In this document: piece after piece, positions 8,829 to 17,174 of the stretch
Layout: each line of letters begins with the position of its first letter
How positions within the stretch are numbered: the stretch's first letter is position 1
Origin: Cytophagales bacterium
Lineage (GTDB): Bacteria > Bacteroidota > Bacteroidia > Cytophagales > 172606-1
Reading direction: 5' to 3'
Assembly: GCA_030446715.1 (NCBI GenBank)
Contig: JAUJMU010000014.1
Coordinates: 1 to 43,726 of the forward strand
Length of the DNA: 43,726 nt
Made by a program: the position numbers and the translations under genes
Notes under the pieces: model-generated
The model's input: only the letters and a program-made list of their open reading frames with translations
Databases searched by the model: none
What the model was told of the DNA's origin: nothing

Positions 8829-11800
8829 ATGCATCCTGAAAATTCAGATTTTAGAAACACCTTAAACAAGTTCAACTACACCTATTACTTCCTGGCTCAA
8901 CTACTCATTCTGTTGGTGGCTTGTTCCAGGGGAACACAATCTAATGACACTGCACAACAGGAAACTGGGGCAGTTCCAGCCGTGCAAAGGCCGCGCGAAG
9001 CCTGGGTACTCCGGTCCGTGCTGGATTTAAAACCCAGAATGCTAAGCATAGCCCTGCACGATAAACTCTGGCTCGCTTACAATACCCAAACCGCCTCTTT
9101 GTACAAGGCCTGGAACGGGACCATCAATTTTGAGGGCTCGGTTTATACCACCGCCCACGGCCCGCAACCCACTACTGAGGGGATAAGTTATATGCAGGAA
9201 CCGGACAGCGCTGCCTGGCAGCTTGTAGCCAACGGCACTGCAATTACCCCGGAAGTTATCTATAAAGGCCATCACATCATTAATAACCAGGTAACCCTAA
9301 ACTATGTGCTCCTTTATCCGGGAGGTCAGATAACGATTGCCGAAAAGCCGGAGGTGAAAATTACTGGTGGCGAACAAATAAGCCTGGAGCGGATTTTTAC
9401 GACCAGCGGTGTACCGGCCGGAGTTCAGGTGTCGCTAAACATGCATCTGAATTCACTCCTGAACGAAAATGATTACCAAACCGACGGCAGATTTACCGTG
9501 TCGGAAAAATCAGCGGAAGAGGTAGCTACCCAAAAATATTACGCCATCAGCGGACAATTGCAGCTGAATCCTAATGCCAGGACCAGCATGCTGGTAAAGC
9601 TATCCCCTAAACCAGCGCCTCCGGTGGTGGAATACCCGGTCTTAAGCAATGAAGAAGCCGTATCGGCCCTGATGGCAAAGAGTGATTGCAATACCTGCCA
9701 TAACAAGGAGCTAAGAACAGTCGGACCATCCTACCAGGCCATTGCCGCCCGCTACGATAATACCCCACAAATTACCGAGCGGCTGATCAATAAAGTCATA
9801 AAAGGCGGAGCCGGTAACTGGGGCCAGATACCGATGACTCCGCATCCTGATTTAGCCAAAGAAGATGCCGGTAAAATGGTGGCTTATATCCTGGCGCTGG
9901 ATGCCGGCAAAGCCGGAAAGGCAACCGCCCCTACGGCATTTATCCCATCCGATATTCCTTTTGAGCTGCAAGCCATTAACCCGGCCAAGGTTAATGTACA
10001 AGCCGAAAAACCGGGTATTGCGGTTAACGTGTACCAGTTTGAAGAAAACGTGTACGGCTTCCCATCCATTGATAAAAAGATGCTCCCGAATTTTTCAGGG
10101 ATAGCCAATATTTTACACGCCCAGAATACCGATTTTGGCGACCTGCAGGAGAACTTCGTGCTGCATGCTTCCGGTTACCTGAACCTGGCCAGGACAACCA
10201 ATATTGTATTCCGGCTGGTATGCGATGACGGAGCCCGTTTGTACATTGATGATAAATTAGTGGTGGAAAACGGCGGTAACAACCGGGGCGCCCCCCGGGA
10301 CGGCGAAATGCTCCTGAAAGCCGGTAAACACGCTTTTAAAGTCGAATATTTCCAAAGATGGCAAGGTAAAATGCTGTCGTTGCAATGGCGTCCGCATGGT
10401 GCCGATGCCTTTGCCGTAGTGCCGCCGGGTGTATTTACCTTTAAAGGGGCTGACATCAGAAGAACGCAACCGCCGGTTGTAACCAAGAAGGTAGCGCCTA
10501 CCCCCGGTGATGGAGCGGTACTGGCGGGTGTGCATCCCAGCTTTACGCTTTCTCAGGCCCGTCCAGCTAATTTTAAGCCCCGGGTAGGGGGTATGGATTT
10601 TCTGCCCGACGGTCGCCTGGTGGTGAGCACCTGGGATTCGCTGGGTGCAATCTATGTACTGGAAGGCGTGCAAAGCGCGGATCCGGAAAATATCAAGGTA
10701 AAACGCATTGCCTACGGACTGGCCGAACCTTTAGGGTTAAAAGTGGTGGATCGTGACATTTATGTACTGCAAAAACAGGAGTTGACCAAACTGGTAGATA
10801 CCAATAAAGATGATATCATTGATGAATACCAGACTGTTTGCAACGGCTGGAGGGTATCGGCCAATTTCCACGAATTCGCTTTTGGCCTGGTCTATAAGGA
10901 CGGTTATTTCTACGGCACCCTGGCTACGGCTATTAACCCCGGCGGGGCCAGTGCCAACCCCCAAATCCCTGACCGCGGCAAAGTGGTGAAAATCTCCCGA
11001 AAAGACGGCTCTTTTTCCTTCGTGGCCAAAGGGTTAAGGACCCCTAACGGCATTGGATTGGGCGTAGACAATGAAATCTTTATTGCCGACAACCAGGGCG
11101 ACTGGCTACCCGCGAATAAAATCCTCCATTTGCAGGAAGGGGCTTGGTACGGCTCCCGGTCGGTAGATTTTGAAGGGACTGCCCAATTAACCGAAACCCA
11201 ACCGGTAGTATGGTTGGCACAGGATGAAATCGGTAATTCGCCGAGTCAGCCAATATTATTTAATGTCGGCCCTTATCAAAACCAGATGGTGCACGGCGAC
11301 GTCAGGCACGGCGGCTTGAAAAGGGTGTTTCCCGAAAAAGTGAATGGCACTTACCAGGGGGCCGTTTTCCGGTTTACCCAAGGCTTGGAAGCCGGCACGA
11401 ACCGCTTGGTCTGGGGGCCGGATAAAGCCCTTTATATTGGCGGGGTGGGTTCTTCGGGCAATTGGGCACATACCGGGAAATTAACTTACGGGCTGCAAAA
11501 GCTAAGCTACAATAATCAACCTACCTTTGAAATGTTAGCGGTCCGGGCGAAGGCAAACGGCATGGAAATAGAATTTACCGAGCCCCTGAAAGCGGGAGCG
11601 GGAGTCAATGCCGCCGATTATACGGTTAAGCAATGGTATTATAAACCCACCGGCAATTATGGCGGCCCAAAGCTGGACCAAAGAAATCTGCAGGTGAAAA
11701 GCATCAACGTATCGGCTGACCGCAAAAGGGTTTTCCTGGAGCTGGAAGGCATGGAACCGAAACACGTGGTGTACATCCGGTTGGATAAGAATACCGTGAG

Positions 11801-11891
11801 CAGCAGCACGGGCAATAATCTGTGGGCGACGGAAGCCTGGTATACCCTGAATACGATCCCCGCGGAAACCGGGAAATCAAGCAAACGCTAA
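8829..11891 (+). CDS. Lipoprotein with cytochrome c, PA14 and glucose-dehydrogenase-like beta-propeller domains
   Basis: A 1020-residue protein from the ATG at 8829 (an in-frame TTG at 8796 is less likely). A hydrophobic segment ends in LLVAC, a lipobox with Cys32, so it is probably membrane-anchored. Residues 55-260 are a beta-rich N-terminal region. A mono-haem class I cytochrome c follows, with C287-N-T-C290-H291 and a likely axial Met336 (GQIPMTPHP). A PA14 carbohydrate-binding module is at about 400-535 (CDDGARLYID), a PQQ/sorbosone-dehydrogenase-like beta-propeller at 580-890 (GGMDFLPDGRLVVSTW, GLRTPNGIGLG), and a C-terminal Ig-like domain. Such fusions suggest sugar binding and oxidation with electron transfer to haem; no activity can be proved here. 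The nearby DUF1080 gene makes an oxidative glycan step worth considering. Confidence 0.88.
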   Translation: MHPENSDFRNTLNKFNYTYYFLAQLLILLVACSRGTQSNDTAQQETGAVPAVQRPREAWVLRSVLDLKPRMLSIALHDKLWLAYNTQTASLYKAWNGTINFEGSVYTTAHGPQPTTEGISYMQEPDSAAWQLVANGTAITPEVIYKGHHIINNQVTLNYVLLYPGGQITIAEKPEVKITGGEQISLERIFTTSGVPAGVQVSLNMHLNSLLNENDYQTDGRFTVSEKSAEEVATQKYYAISGQLQLNPNARTSMLVKLSPKPAPPVVEYPVLSNEEAVSALMAKSDCNTCHNKELRTVGPSYQAIAARYDNTPQITERLINKVIKGGAGNWGQIPMTPHPDLAKEDAGKMVAYILALDAGKAGKATAPTAFIPSDIPFELQAINPAKVNVQAEKPGIAVNVYQFEENVYGFPSIDKKMLPNFSGIANILHAQNTDFGDLQENFVLHASGYLNLARTTNIVFRLVCDDGARLYIDDKLVVENGGNNRGAPRDGEMLLKAGKHAFKVEYFQRWQGKMLSLQWRPHGADAFAVVPPGVFTFKGADIRRTQPPVVTKKVAPTPGDGAVLAGVHPSFTLSQARPANFKPRVGGMDFLPDGRLVVSTWDSLGAIYVLEGVQSADPENIKVKRIAYGLAEPLGLKVVDRDIYVLQKQELTKLVDTNKDDIIDEYQTVCNGWRVSANFHEFAFGLVYKDGYFYGTLATAINPGGASANPQIPDRGKVVKISRKDGSFSFVAKGLRTPNGIGLGVDNEIFIADNQGDWLPANKILHLQEGAWYGSRSVDFEGTAQLTETQPVVWLAQDEIGNSPSQPILFNVGPYQNQMVHGDVRHGGLKRVFPEKVNGTYQGAVFRFTQGLEAGTNRLVWGPDKALYIGGVGSSGNWAHTGKLTYGLQKLSYNNQPTFEMLAVRAKANGMEIEFTEPLKAGAGVNAADYTVKQWYYKPTGNYGGPKLDQRNLQVKSINVSADRKRVFLELEGMEPKHVVYIRLDKNTVSSSTGNNLWATEAWYTLNTIPAETGKSSKR

Positions 11892-11919
11892 TGCAAATGT
11901 TCCGGATAGGATGGACCAC

Positions 11920-11971
11920 CGGTTTATAAAGTATTAAGAAGCTTTAATTACTAAAAAGGCGGCAAATAAAC
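11920..11971 (+). promoter_or_regulatory. AT-rich leader element shared with 16236-16288
   Basis: About 52 bases, from CGGTTTATAAAGTAT to GGCAAATAAAC, align with few differences to the leader of the DUF1080 gene. Here it ends 88 bases before the alpha-galactosidase-like gene. Shared non-coding sequence ahead of two otherwise unrelated locus genes suggests a common promoter or operator, or a remnant of duplication. Confidence 0.45.
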
Positions 11972-12059
11972 GCAAAAACAAAATTTCAACTTTGAATTTT
12001 CTTAAAAATATTATATCCAGCTGCTTTACATCGTACGTGTTGGGCATCTTTTAATTTAC

Positions 12060-14117
12060 ATGACTAAACTTCTTATCAGAATAGCCTTCGGGCAGGTTTC
12101 ACTTTTTTTTCTTAGTCTGCTGCCGTTGTGTGCCCAGCAGCAGACTAAATACCTGGACTGCTCCGTGCTGTGGAACGACAGCCTGCTGGTGCTGGAAAAT
12201 GCGCAGATCCAACGAAAATATAACTGGAATAATGGACTGCTGCAAACCATCAGTATAACCAATAAAGCGACTGGCAAAAGCTGGGCATTGCAAACCAGTA
12301 AGCCGGATTTTTGGGTGCCGGGCATGCCGGAAACAGCCCGCGAAAGTAACCTGGAAGTAAACGTAGTAGCAGAAAACCCGGTACAGCACACGTATTTACG
12401 GGTAGTGGTAACTACCAAAGCCGGCTTGCTCCAGGTAAAGCGTATCTTTAAAGTATACCCGCAGGTACCCGCTATTGCCTGCGATTTTTACCTGCAAGGG
12501 GTAGCGGAGGCAGGTTGGCAGCAGCAGCAGCTCAGCCTCACCGACCTGAAAAACATTGAAGACGAAGCTGCCGCCAGGCAAGGCCAGATAGAAGCACCCA
12601 CCCTCGAAACCCTGGGTTTGCCGGGTAAGCATTGGCGACTGCGGAACGTCGAGTTTTTTGACGTTACCGACCGGAACAATACTTTAATCGATGAATCGGA
12701 AAGCCTGTTGTATATCCGGGAAAAGCGTTTGAGGGGCAACCTCCTGTTTGCGGAAGAGCTGGCGGACGGGCAGGGAATATTCCTGTTAAAAGAATCGCCG
12801 GCCGGTGAAAGTCAGCTGGCTTACCCGGGAAGTGATTTCGTTTGCAAAGCCGGTGAAGTTAAAATGATTGGCCTCGGGCTTTCTCCCGGCGACTTGCAAC
12901 CCAAAAGCTGGGTTAAATGCTACAGTGCCGTAACGGGCGTTTTCGGGCCCGGCGAATACGAAAAATTAGCCGCTTTGCGCAGCTACCAGGAAAAAATCCG
13001 GCGCCGGTTACCCGCCCGCGACGATATGATTTTAATGAATACCTGGGGCGACCGCAGTAAGGGATCAAAACTCAGCGAAAAATTTGCTATCGCGGAATTA
13101 GAAGCCGGCAAAAAATTAGGGATTTCTCATTTCCAGTTAGATGCCGGGTGGTACCAAACTACGCAACCCGGCGCAGAGGACTTCTGGAAACCGCATAAAG
13201 AAAAGTTTCCCAACGGTTTAACGCCCGTAGTCGCCAAAGCCAAGAGCCTGGGGATTGAAGTTGGTTTGTGGTTTACCCCGCATAAAGCAGGCGAATACCA
13301 GGGCTGGCAAAAAGATGCGGAGGCTTTATACCACCTGTACCAAACGTACGGCATCAAAACTTTCAAAGTGGACCTGGTGGATATTAAAACGAAGCTGGCC
13401 GAAGAAAACCTGCGTAAAATGATGGACACCCTGCAACAGCTAAGCCAGGGAGAAATTGTGCTTAACCTGGATATCACCGCCGGTAAAAGATACAGTTATC
13501 ACTACTTTAACCATTACGGTAATTTTTTTCTGGAAAACCGGTATACCGACTGGTTTAACTATTATCCGCACTGGACCTTGCGTAACCTGTGGATGCTCTC
13601 TAAATATGTCCCGCCCCAAATATTACAAGCCGAATTTCTGAATAAGTGGCGTAATCCAAATCAGTACGACAAAGCAGATAAGCTGGCGCCAAAAAATATT
13701 CCTTTTGATTATATTTTTGCGCTTACCATGATGGCGCAGCCTTTGGCCTGGTTTGAAGCCAGCCAGTTACCGGCCGAAGCCTTTGCCATTGCCCCGCTGG
13801 TAAAAGCCTATCGGGAACGGCAGGCCGACCTGCATGCAGGATTTATCTTTCCGGTGGGGGAAGAACCTTCGGGCCGGAGTTGGACCGGGTTTCAGTCCAT
13901 CCGGGGGAAAGAAGGCTACTTGCTGGTGTTCCGGGAAAACAATGACCAGACGCAAACATACCTGAGAACCTGGCTTCCTCCCCGGCAAGCGGTGAAACTG
14001 ACGGCACTACAGGGGCATGGGAAAAGTTTCAAGGCTAAAACCGATTCGGAAGGGCGGCTGGCAGTCCGGCTTCCTTCCTCCAACAGCTTTGCCCTTTATC
14101 ATTACCAGCTAAAATAA
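12060..14117 (+). CDS. GH36-like alpha-galactosidase (clan GH-D), secreted
   Basis: A 685-residue protein with an N-terminal signal peptide (VSLFFLSLLPLCAQQ). Residues 30-300 form a beta-sandwich-like N-terminal region and about 310-600 a TIM barrel. Visible motifs are FQLDAGWYQ (Asp361), VGLWFTPHKAGEYQGW, and FKVDLVD, where Asp438 occupies the place of the catalytic nucleophile in the KxD motif of clan GH-D. A later segment, NLDITAGKRYSYHYFNHYG, lies where the acid/base region is expected but is unlike the usual GH36 consensus. It probably releases terminal alpha-galactosyl or a related residue in the periplasm; the exact sugar is uncertain. The frame is intact. It follows a shared AT-rich leader and precedes the DUF4832 gene. 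Confidence 0.78.
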   Translation: MTKLLIRIAFGQVSLFFLSLLPLCAQQQTKYLDCSVLWNDSLLVLENAQIQRKYNWNNGLLQTISITNKATGKSWALQTSKPDFWVPGMPETARESNLEVNVVAENPVQHTYLRVVVTTKAGLLQVKRIFKVYPQVPAIACDFYLQGVAEAGWQQQQLSLTDLKNIEDEAAARQGQIEAPTLETLGLPGKHWRLRNVEFFDVTDRNNTLIDESESLLYIREKRLRGNLLFAEELADGQGIFLLKESPAGESQLAYPGSDFVCKAGEVKMIGLGLSPGDLQPKSWVKCYSAVTGVFGPGEYEKLAALRSYQEKIRRRLPARDDMILMNTWGDRSKGSKLSEKFAIAELEAGKKLGISHFQLDAGWYQTTQPGAEDFWKPHKEKFPNGLTPVVAKAKSLGIEVGLWFTPHKAGEYQGWQKDAEALYHLYQTYGIKTFKVDLVDIKTKLAEENLRKMMDTLQQLSQGEIVLNLDITAGKRYSYHYFNHYGNFFLENRYTDWFNYYPHWTLRNLWMLSKYVPPQILQAEFLNKWRNPNQYDKADKLAPKNIPFDYIFALTMMAQPLAWFEASQLPAEAFAIAPLVKAYRERQADLHAGFIFPVGEEPSGRSWTGFQSIRGKEGYLLVFRENNDQTQTYLRTWLPPRQAVKLTALQGHGKSFKAKTDSEGRLAVRLPSSNSFALYHYQLK

Positions 14118-14273
14118 GGCAGGTTAACTTAATTTAAATAACAGGACTTATGCAAGTCCATCCTGGCCAGGTGTATTTACCGGCAAATATAGCCATCAGT
14201 AAGGATGTTTGTAATACAGTCAGTTATTAAAAAGAAGCGAGAGTGCCTGTTACTATTTTAAAATTACTATCAA

Positions 14274-15754
14274 ATGTTACAAAAATCAGTGCTACCTGTA
14301 TTATCGTTTCTACTGCTTTGCTTTTTGCCAGCTCTTCAGCAAAAGGAACAGCTTAGTAATAAAAAGATACGTTTTGAAAAAGATGAACAAGTAAAAAAAC
14401 TGGATTTACAAAAGTTATGGGATACGACCAAAGTTTGTAATAATCCACATAAGGGCTGGTACATCCATTATTTCGATAATGGCATCAGTAAATATCATAA
14501 TAAACTTGCAAAAGGGGATTTTCTAAAAGATTTTCCCGGCTTAAACCACGTTTATCTGCGATTAGCCTGGAGTTACCTGGAACCGGAAGAAAACCGTTAT
14601 AATTGGGATGTAATAGATACGGTCATTACAAAATGGGTTGCGCAGGGTTACACAGTTTCTTTTCGTATTACCTGTAAAGAAACCAGCCAGCAATTTGCTA
14701 CGCCCGAATGGGTAAAAAATGCAGGGGCAAAAGGCACCATGATCAAGAAAGAAGGGAAACCAGATGCTTGGGAGCCTGATTTTGGCGACCCGGTTTTCCT
14801 GGAAAACTAGAAGATTTTCACCGGGTTTTTGCCGGACGCTACGATGGCAAGCCTTGGGTTGAATACGTAGATGTTGGAAGCTATGGAGACTGGGGAGAGG
14901 GGCATACCTCGTTTGGCAGTAAGAAAAAATGGCCGGTAGAAGTAATTAAAAAGCATATTGATATTCATACCAAATATTATAAAAAAACCCTGGTCGTAAT
15001 CAGCGACGATTTTTTCTCAAACAGAAGCAACACGAATAAGGAAGAGGCCCAGGCAATTCTGGATTATATACTCGCCAAGGGTCTGGCTATAAGGGACGAT
15101 AGTGTGTGCGTAAAATCGTACGCCAGGCAATTTGGGTTTAGCACCTTGAAAGACCCTGAGATGTTTCAAAAATTTTGGCCCGATACCCCGGTTAACCTGG
15201 AACTTGAGCATTATCACAAAACAGTAGAAGAAGGCACCTGGAAGAGAGGCTTACCTTTTGCTGCCGCCATCAGGGAAGCCCGGGCTACTTTTATTGGTTT
15301 TCATGGTCACCCGCGGGAATGGCTGGCCGAAAACCCGGAAATAGCCAGAATTTTAGCTAATAAAGCAGGCTATTGGTATTTTTTACAGGAAGCAGAAGTG
15401 CCGTTGTTTATTAAATCAGGAACCTCGGACTGGTTGAAGTTGCATTGGGTAAACAAGGGCGTTGCTCCGGCTTATTTCAAATACAAACTTCTGCTAACGC
15501 TTCAGGGGGTAAAGAACAAAGAAAGTTATACAATTGCGCTGCAAGAGTCAGATAATAGAAAGTGGATGCCTGGTGAAGTAAGTACAGAAAAGTACAAAAT
15601 CAAGGTTCCCGCGTCTCTTAAAAAACAAAAATATAAAATGCTGGTAGCATTAAGAGAGGAAGCTGCCGGTAAAATAGTACCCATAGAATTAGGTTTTCAG
15701 GACAAAATAAAGCGGGATAATGCTTATGAAATTGGCGTGTTGGAGATCCGATAA
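14274..15754 (+). CDS. DUF4832-type glycoside-hydrolase-like protein, one frameshift
   Basis: Two frames (14274-14810, then open to 15754) join into one protein of about 493 residues. The break is at A-run 14803-14806; one more A turns EN-stop into EKLEDFHRVFAGRYDG and continues cleanly. The signal peptide is LPVLSFLLLCFLPALQQ. The N-terminal half looks like a TIM barrel (NPHKGWYIHYF, YLRLAWSYLEPEENRYNW) and includes VDVGSYGDWGEGH, the hallmark of proteins carrying DUF4832, whose WGE Glu is a plausible catalytic acid. The C-terminal 130 residues are a beta-sandwich (WVNKGVAPAYFKYKLLLTL). Relatives are called beta-galactosidase-like, but activity is not established. The start sits 7 bases after ATTTTAAAATTAC, also found before the gene at 8829. 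Confidence 0.78.
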
Positions 15755-15778
15755 ATACCAGTTAATGGGAATCTTACT

Positions 15779-15976
15779 GGTTCCTGGAGAGATGCAGGGA
15801 AAGGCTGGTATAAAACCTCACCCCCCGACCTCCTCTCCTGAGGCGAGGGGGAGAAAAACCCTGTTTTGAAGTCCCTCTCCCAGGAGAGACAAGCCTAAAC
15901 GAGAGTTTGGAGCTTGCGAACGTAGTTCTAGGGTGAGGTCCTGCAACCGGTAATTTCCTATAAGTCTTCAGAAACC
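15779..15976 (-). repeat. MITE-like element, copy 1 (inverted relative to 22155-22348)
   Basis: This 198-base stretch aligns over its whole length with the reverse complement of 22155-22348. It begins with GGTTCCTGGA and ends with a degraded version of the complementary end (CAGAAACC). Internal palindromes contain the CTCTCCC...GGGAGAG cores. No coding capacity is seen. The rest of the 570-base gap, to 16325, holds the shared leader and a small open frame at 16006-16245 with no recognisable product. Confidence 0.75.
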
Positions 15977-16235
15977 ATCTTACTTAACTTAAGCGCTGTT
16001 GGCCGATGAATTGTCATAAATCGAAACAGGCAGTTTGCTACCCTGGTGATGTAGCGGCGCTGGCAGGCACGCACGCGGGTTTACCCTTGATTAAGCCCTT
16101 TAATTGGAGAGGTAAGATCTTCGGTAACTGGGCCTGTCCGGGGAAAATTAAACACGGCTTGCAAAGGTTTACCTGCCGTAACCAGCCTATGATACTGATA
16201 TGTTCATACCCGCTAACACAATTGGATAGTTCAAT

Positions 16236-16288
16236 CGGTTTATAAAATATCAAATAAGATTTAATCGCTAAAAATATGGCAAATAAAC
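16236..16288 (+). promoter_or_regulatory. AT-rich leader element shared with 11920-11971
   Basis: The segment from CGGTTTATAAAATATC to GGCAAATAAAC matches the leader of the alpha-galactosidase-like gene with one small indel and scattered substitutions. It ends 37 bases before the DUF1080 gene start, where a promoter or operator would be expected. Confidence 0.45.
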
Positions 16289-16325
16289 AAGTGATCAGTA
16301 TTTTAAATATATATTTTCCAAGAAA

Positions 16326-17052
16326 ATGAATGCCTTCTTATCCTTTATTCTTATTGCTAGTTTACTTTTTGCTTGTGCTTCTACGTCTGGCAGTAGTTCT
16401 GCCAACATAAATAATACCTTAACCAAAGCCGAAGAGAAAGCAGGGTGGCAATTGCTCTTCGATGGCAAATCAATGGAACATTTCCGCGGCTTCCGGAAAG
16501 AAAGTGTGCCAGCCTCGTGGCAAGTAGAAGACGGTGCCATTGCCTTGACCGGCAAAGGCGGCGGCGATATTATTACCAAAAACCAATATGAGAACTATGA
16601 ATTAAGTCTGGACTGGAAAATTGCGGAAGGCGGTAACAGTGGGGTTATTTATAATGTCTCGGAAGAGCCCCAGTACGCTAAGACCTACAATACCGGCCCG
16701 GAGATGCAGGTGCTGGACGATGAACGGCACCCGGATGCTACGAAAGGGAAGAACGGCAACCACCGGGCGGGTTCGCTTTACGATTTAATCCCTCCGTCCA
16801 CGCCGGCTGTTCATCCGGCCGGAGCGTGGAACACGGCCCGGTTGGTGGTAAACAAAGGACACGTGGAGCACTGGCTGAACGGTAAAAAAGTAGTGGAATA
16901 CCAGTTAGGGGAGCCCCGAATGGGAAGCAATGGTGAAAGAGAGCAAATTCGCTTCCATGCCGGGGTACGGCCGCGTCAAAAAAGGCCACATTGCCCTGCA
17001 AGACCACGGCGACAAAGTGTGGTACCGGAATATTAAAATTCGGCTGCTTTAA
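16326..17052 (+). CDS. DUF1080 / 3-keto-disaccharide hydrolase family protein, frameshifted near the end
   Basis: About 241 residues when repaired. The N-terminus has a lipobox-like LLFACAST (Cys near residue 18). The body is a concanavalin-like beta-sandwich typical of DUF1080: GWQLLFDGKSMEHFRG, SWQVEDGAIALTGKGGGDI, FDWK-type LSLDWKIAEGGNSGVIYN, and GPEMQVLDDERHPD. The open frame ends at 17036 in unrelated residues, but G-run 16908-16911 has one base too many; removing it gives SPEWEAMVKESKFASMPGYG and the family's usual C-terminus (GHIALQDHGDKVWYRNIKI) ending at 17052. Family members hydrolyse 3-keto-glycosides or bind glycans. It is probably lipid-anchored. It may act with an oxidoreductase; the cytochrome/propeller lipoprotein at 8829 is the only candidate in the window. 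Confidence 0.88.
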
Positions 17053-17174
17053 TTTACAGCTGTCTAAGGTATTGCGTTTGCCTTTATTAGTAGCTCCGTA
17101 CCCGGGAGGGGCGCTTTTTTACTTCGCAGCAATACGTTAACGAGTAGCCATCCGGAAGAGAATAATTGCATGTT

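Noticed and set aside
16006-16245. 79-residue open frame between the MITE-like element and the DUF1080 gene
   Set aside because: No signal peptide, motif or recognisable family; it lies in a non-coding gap and overlaps the shared leader.
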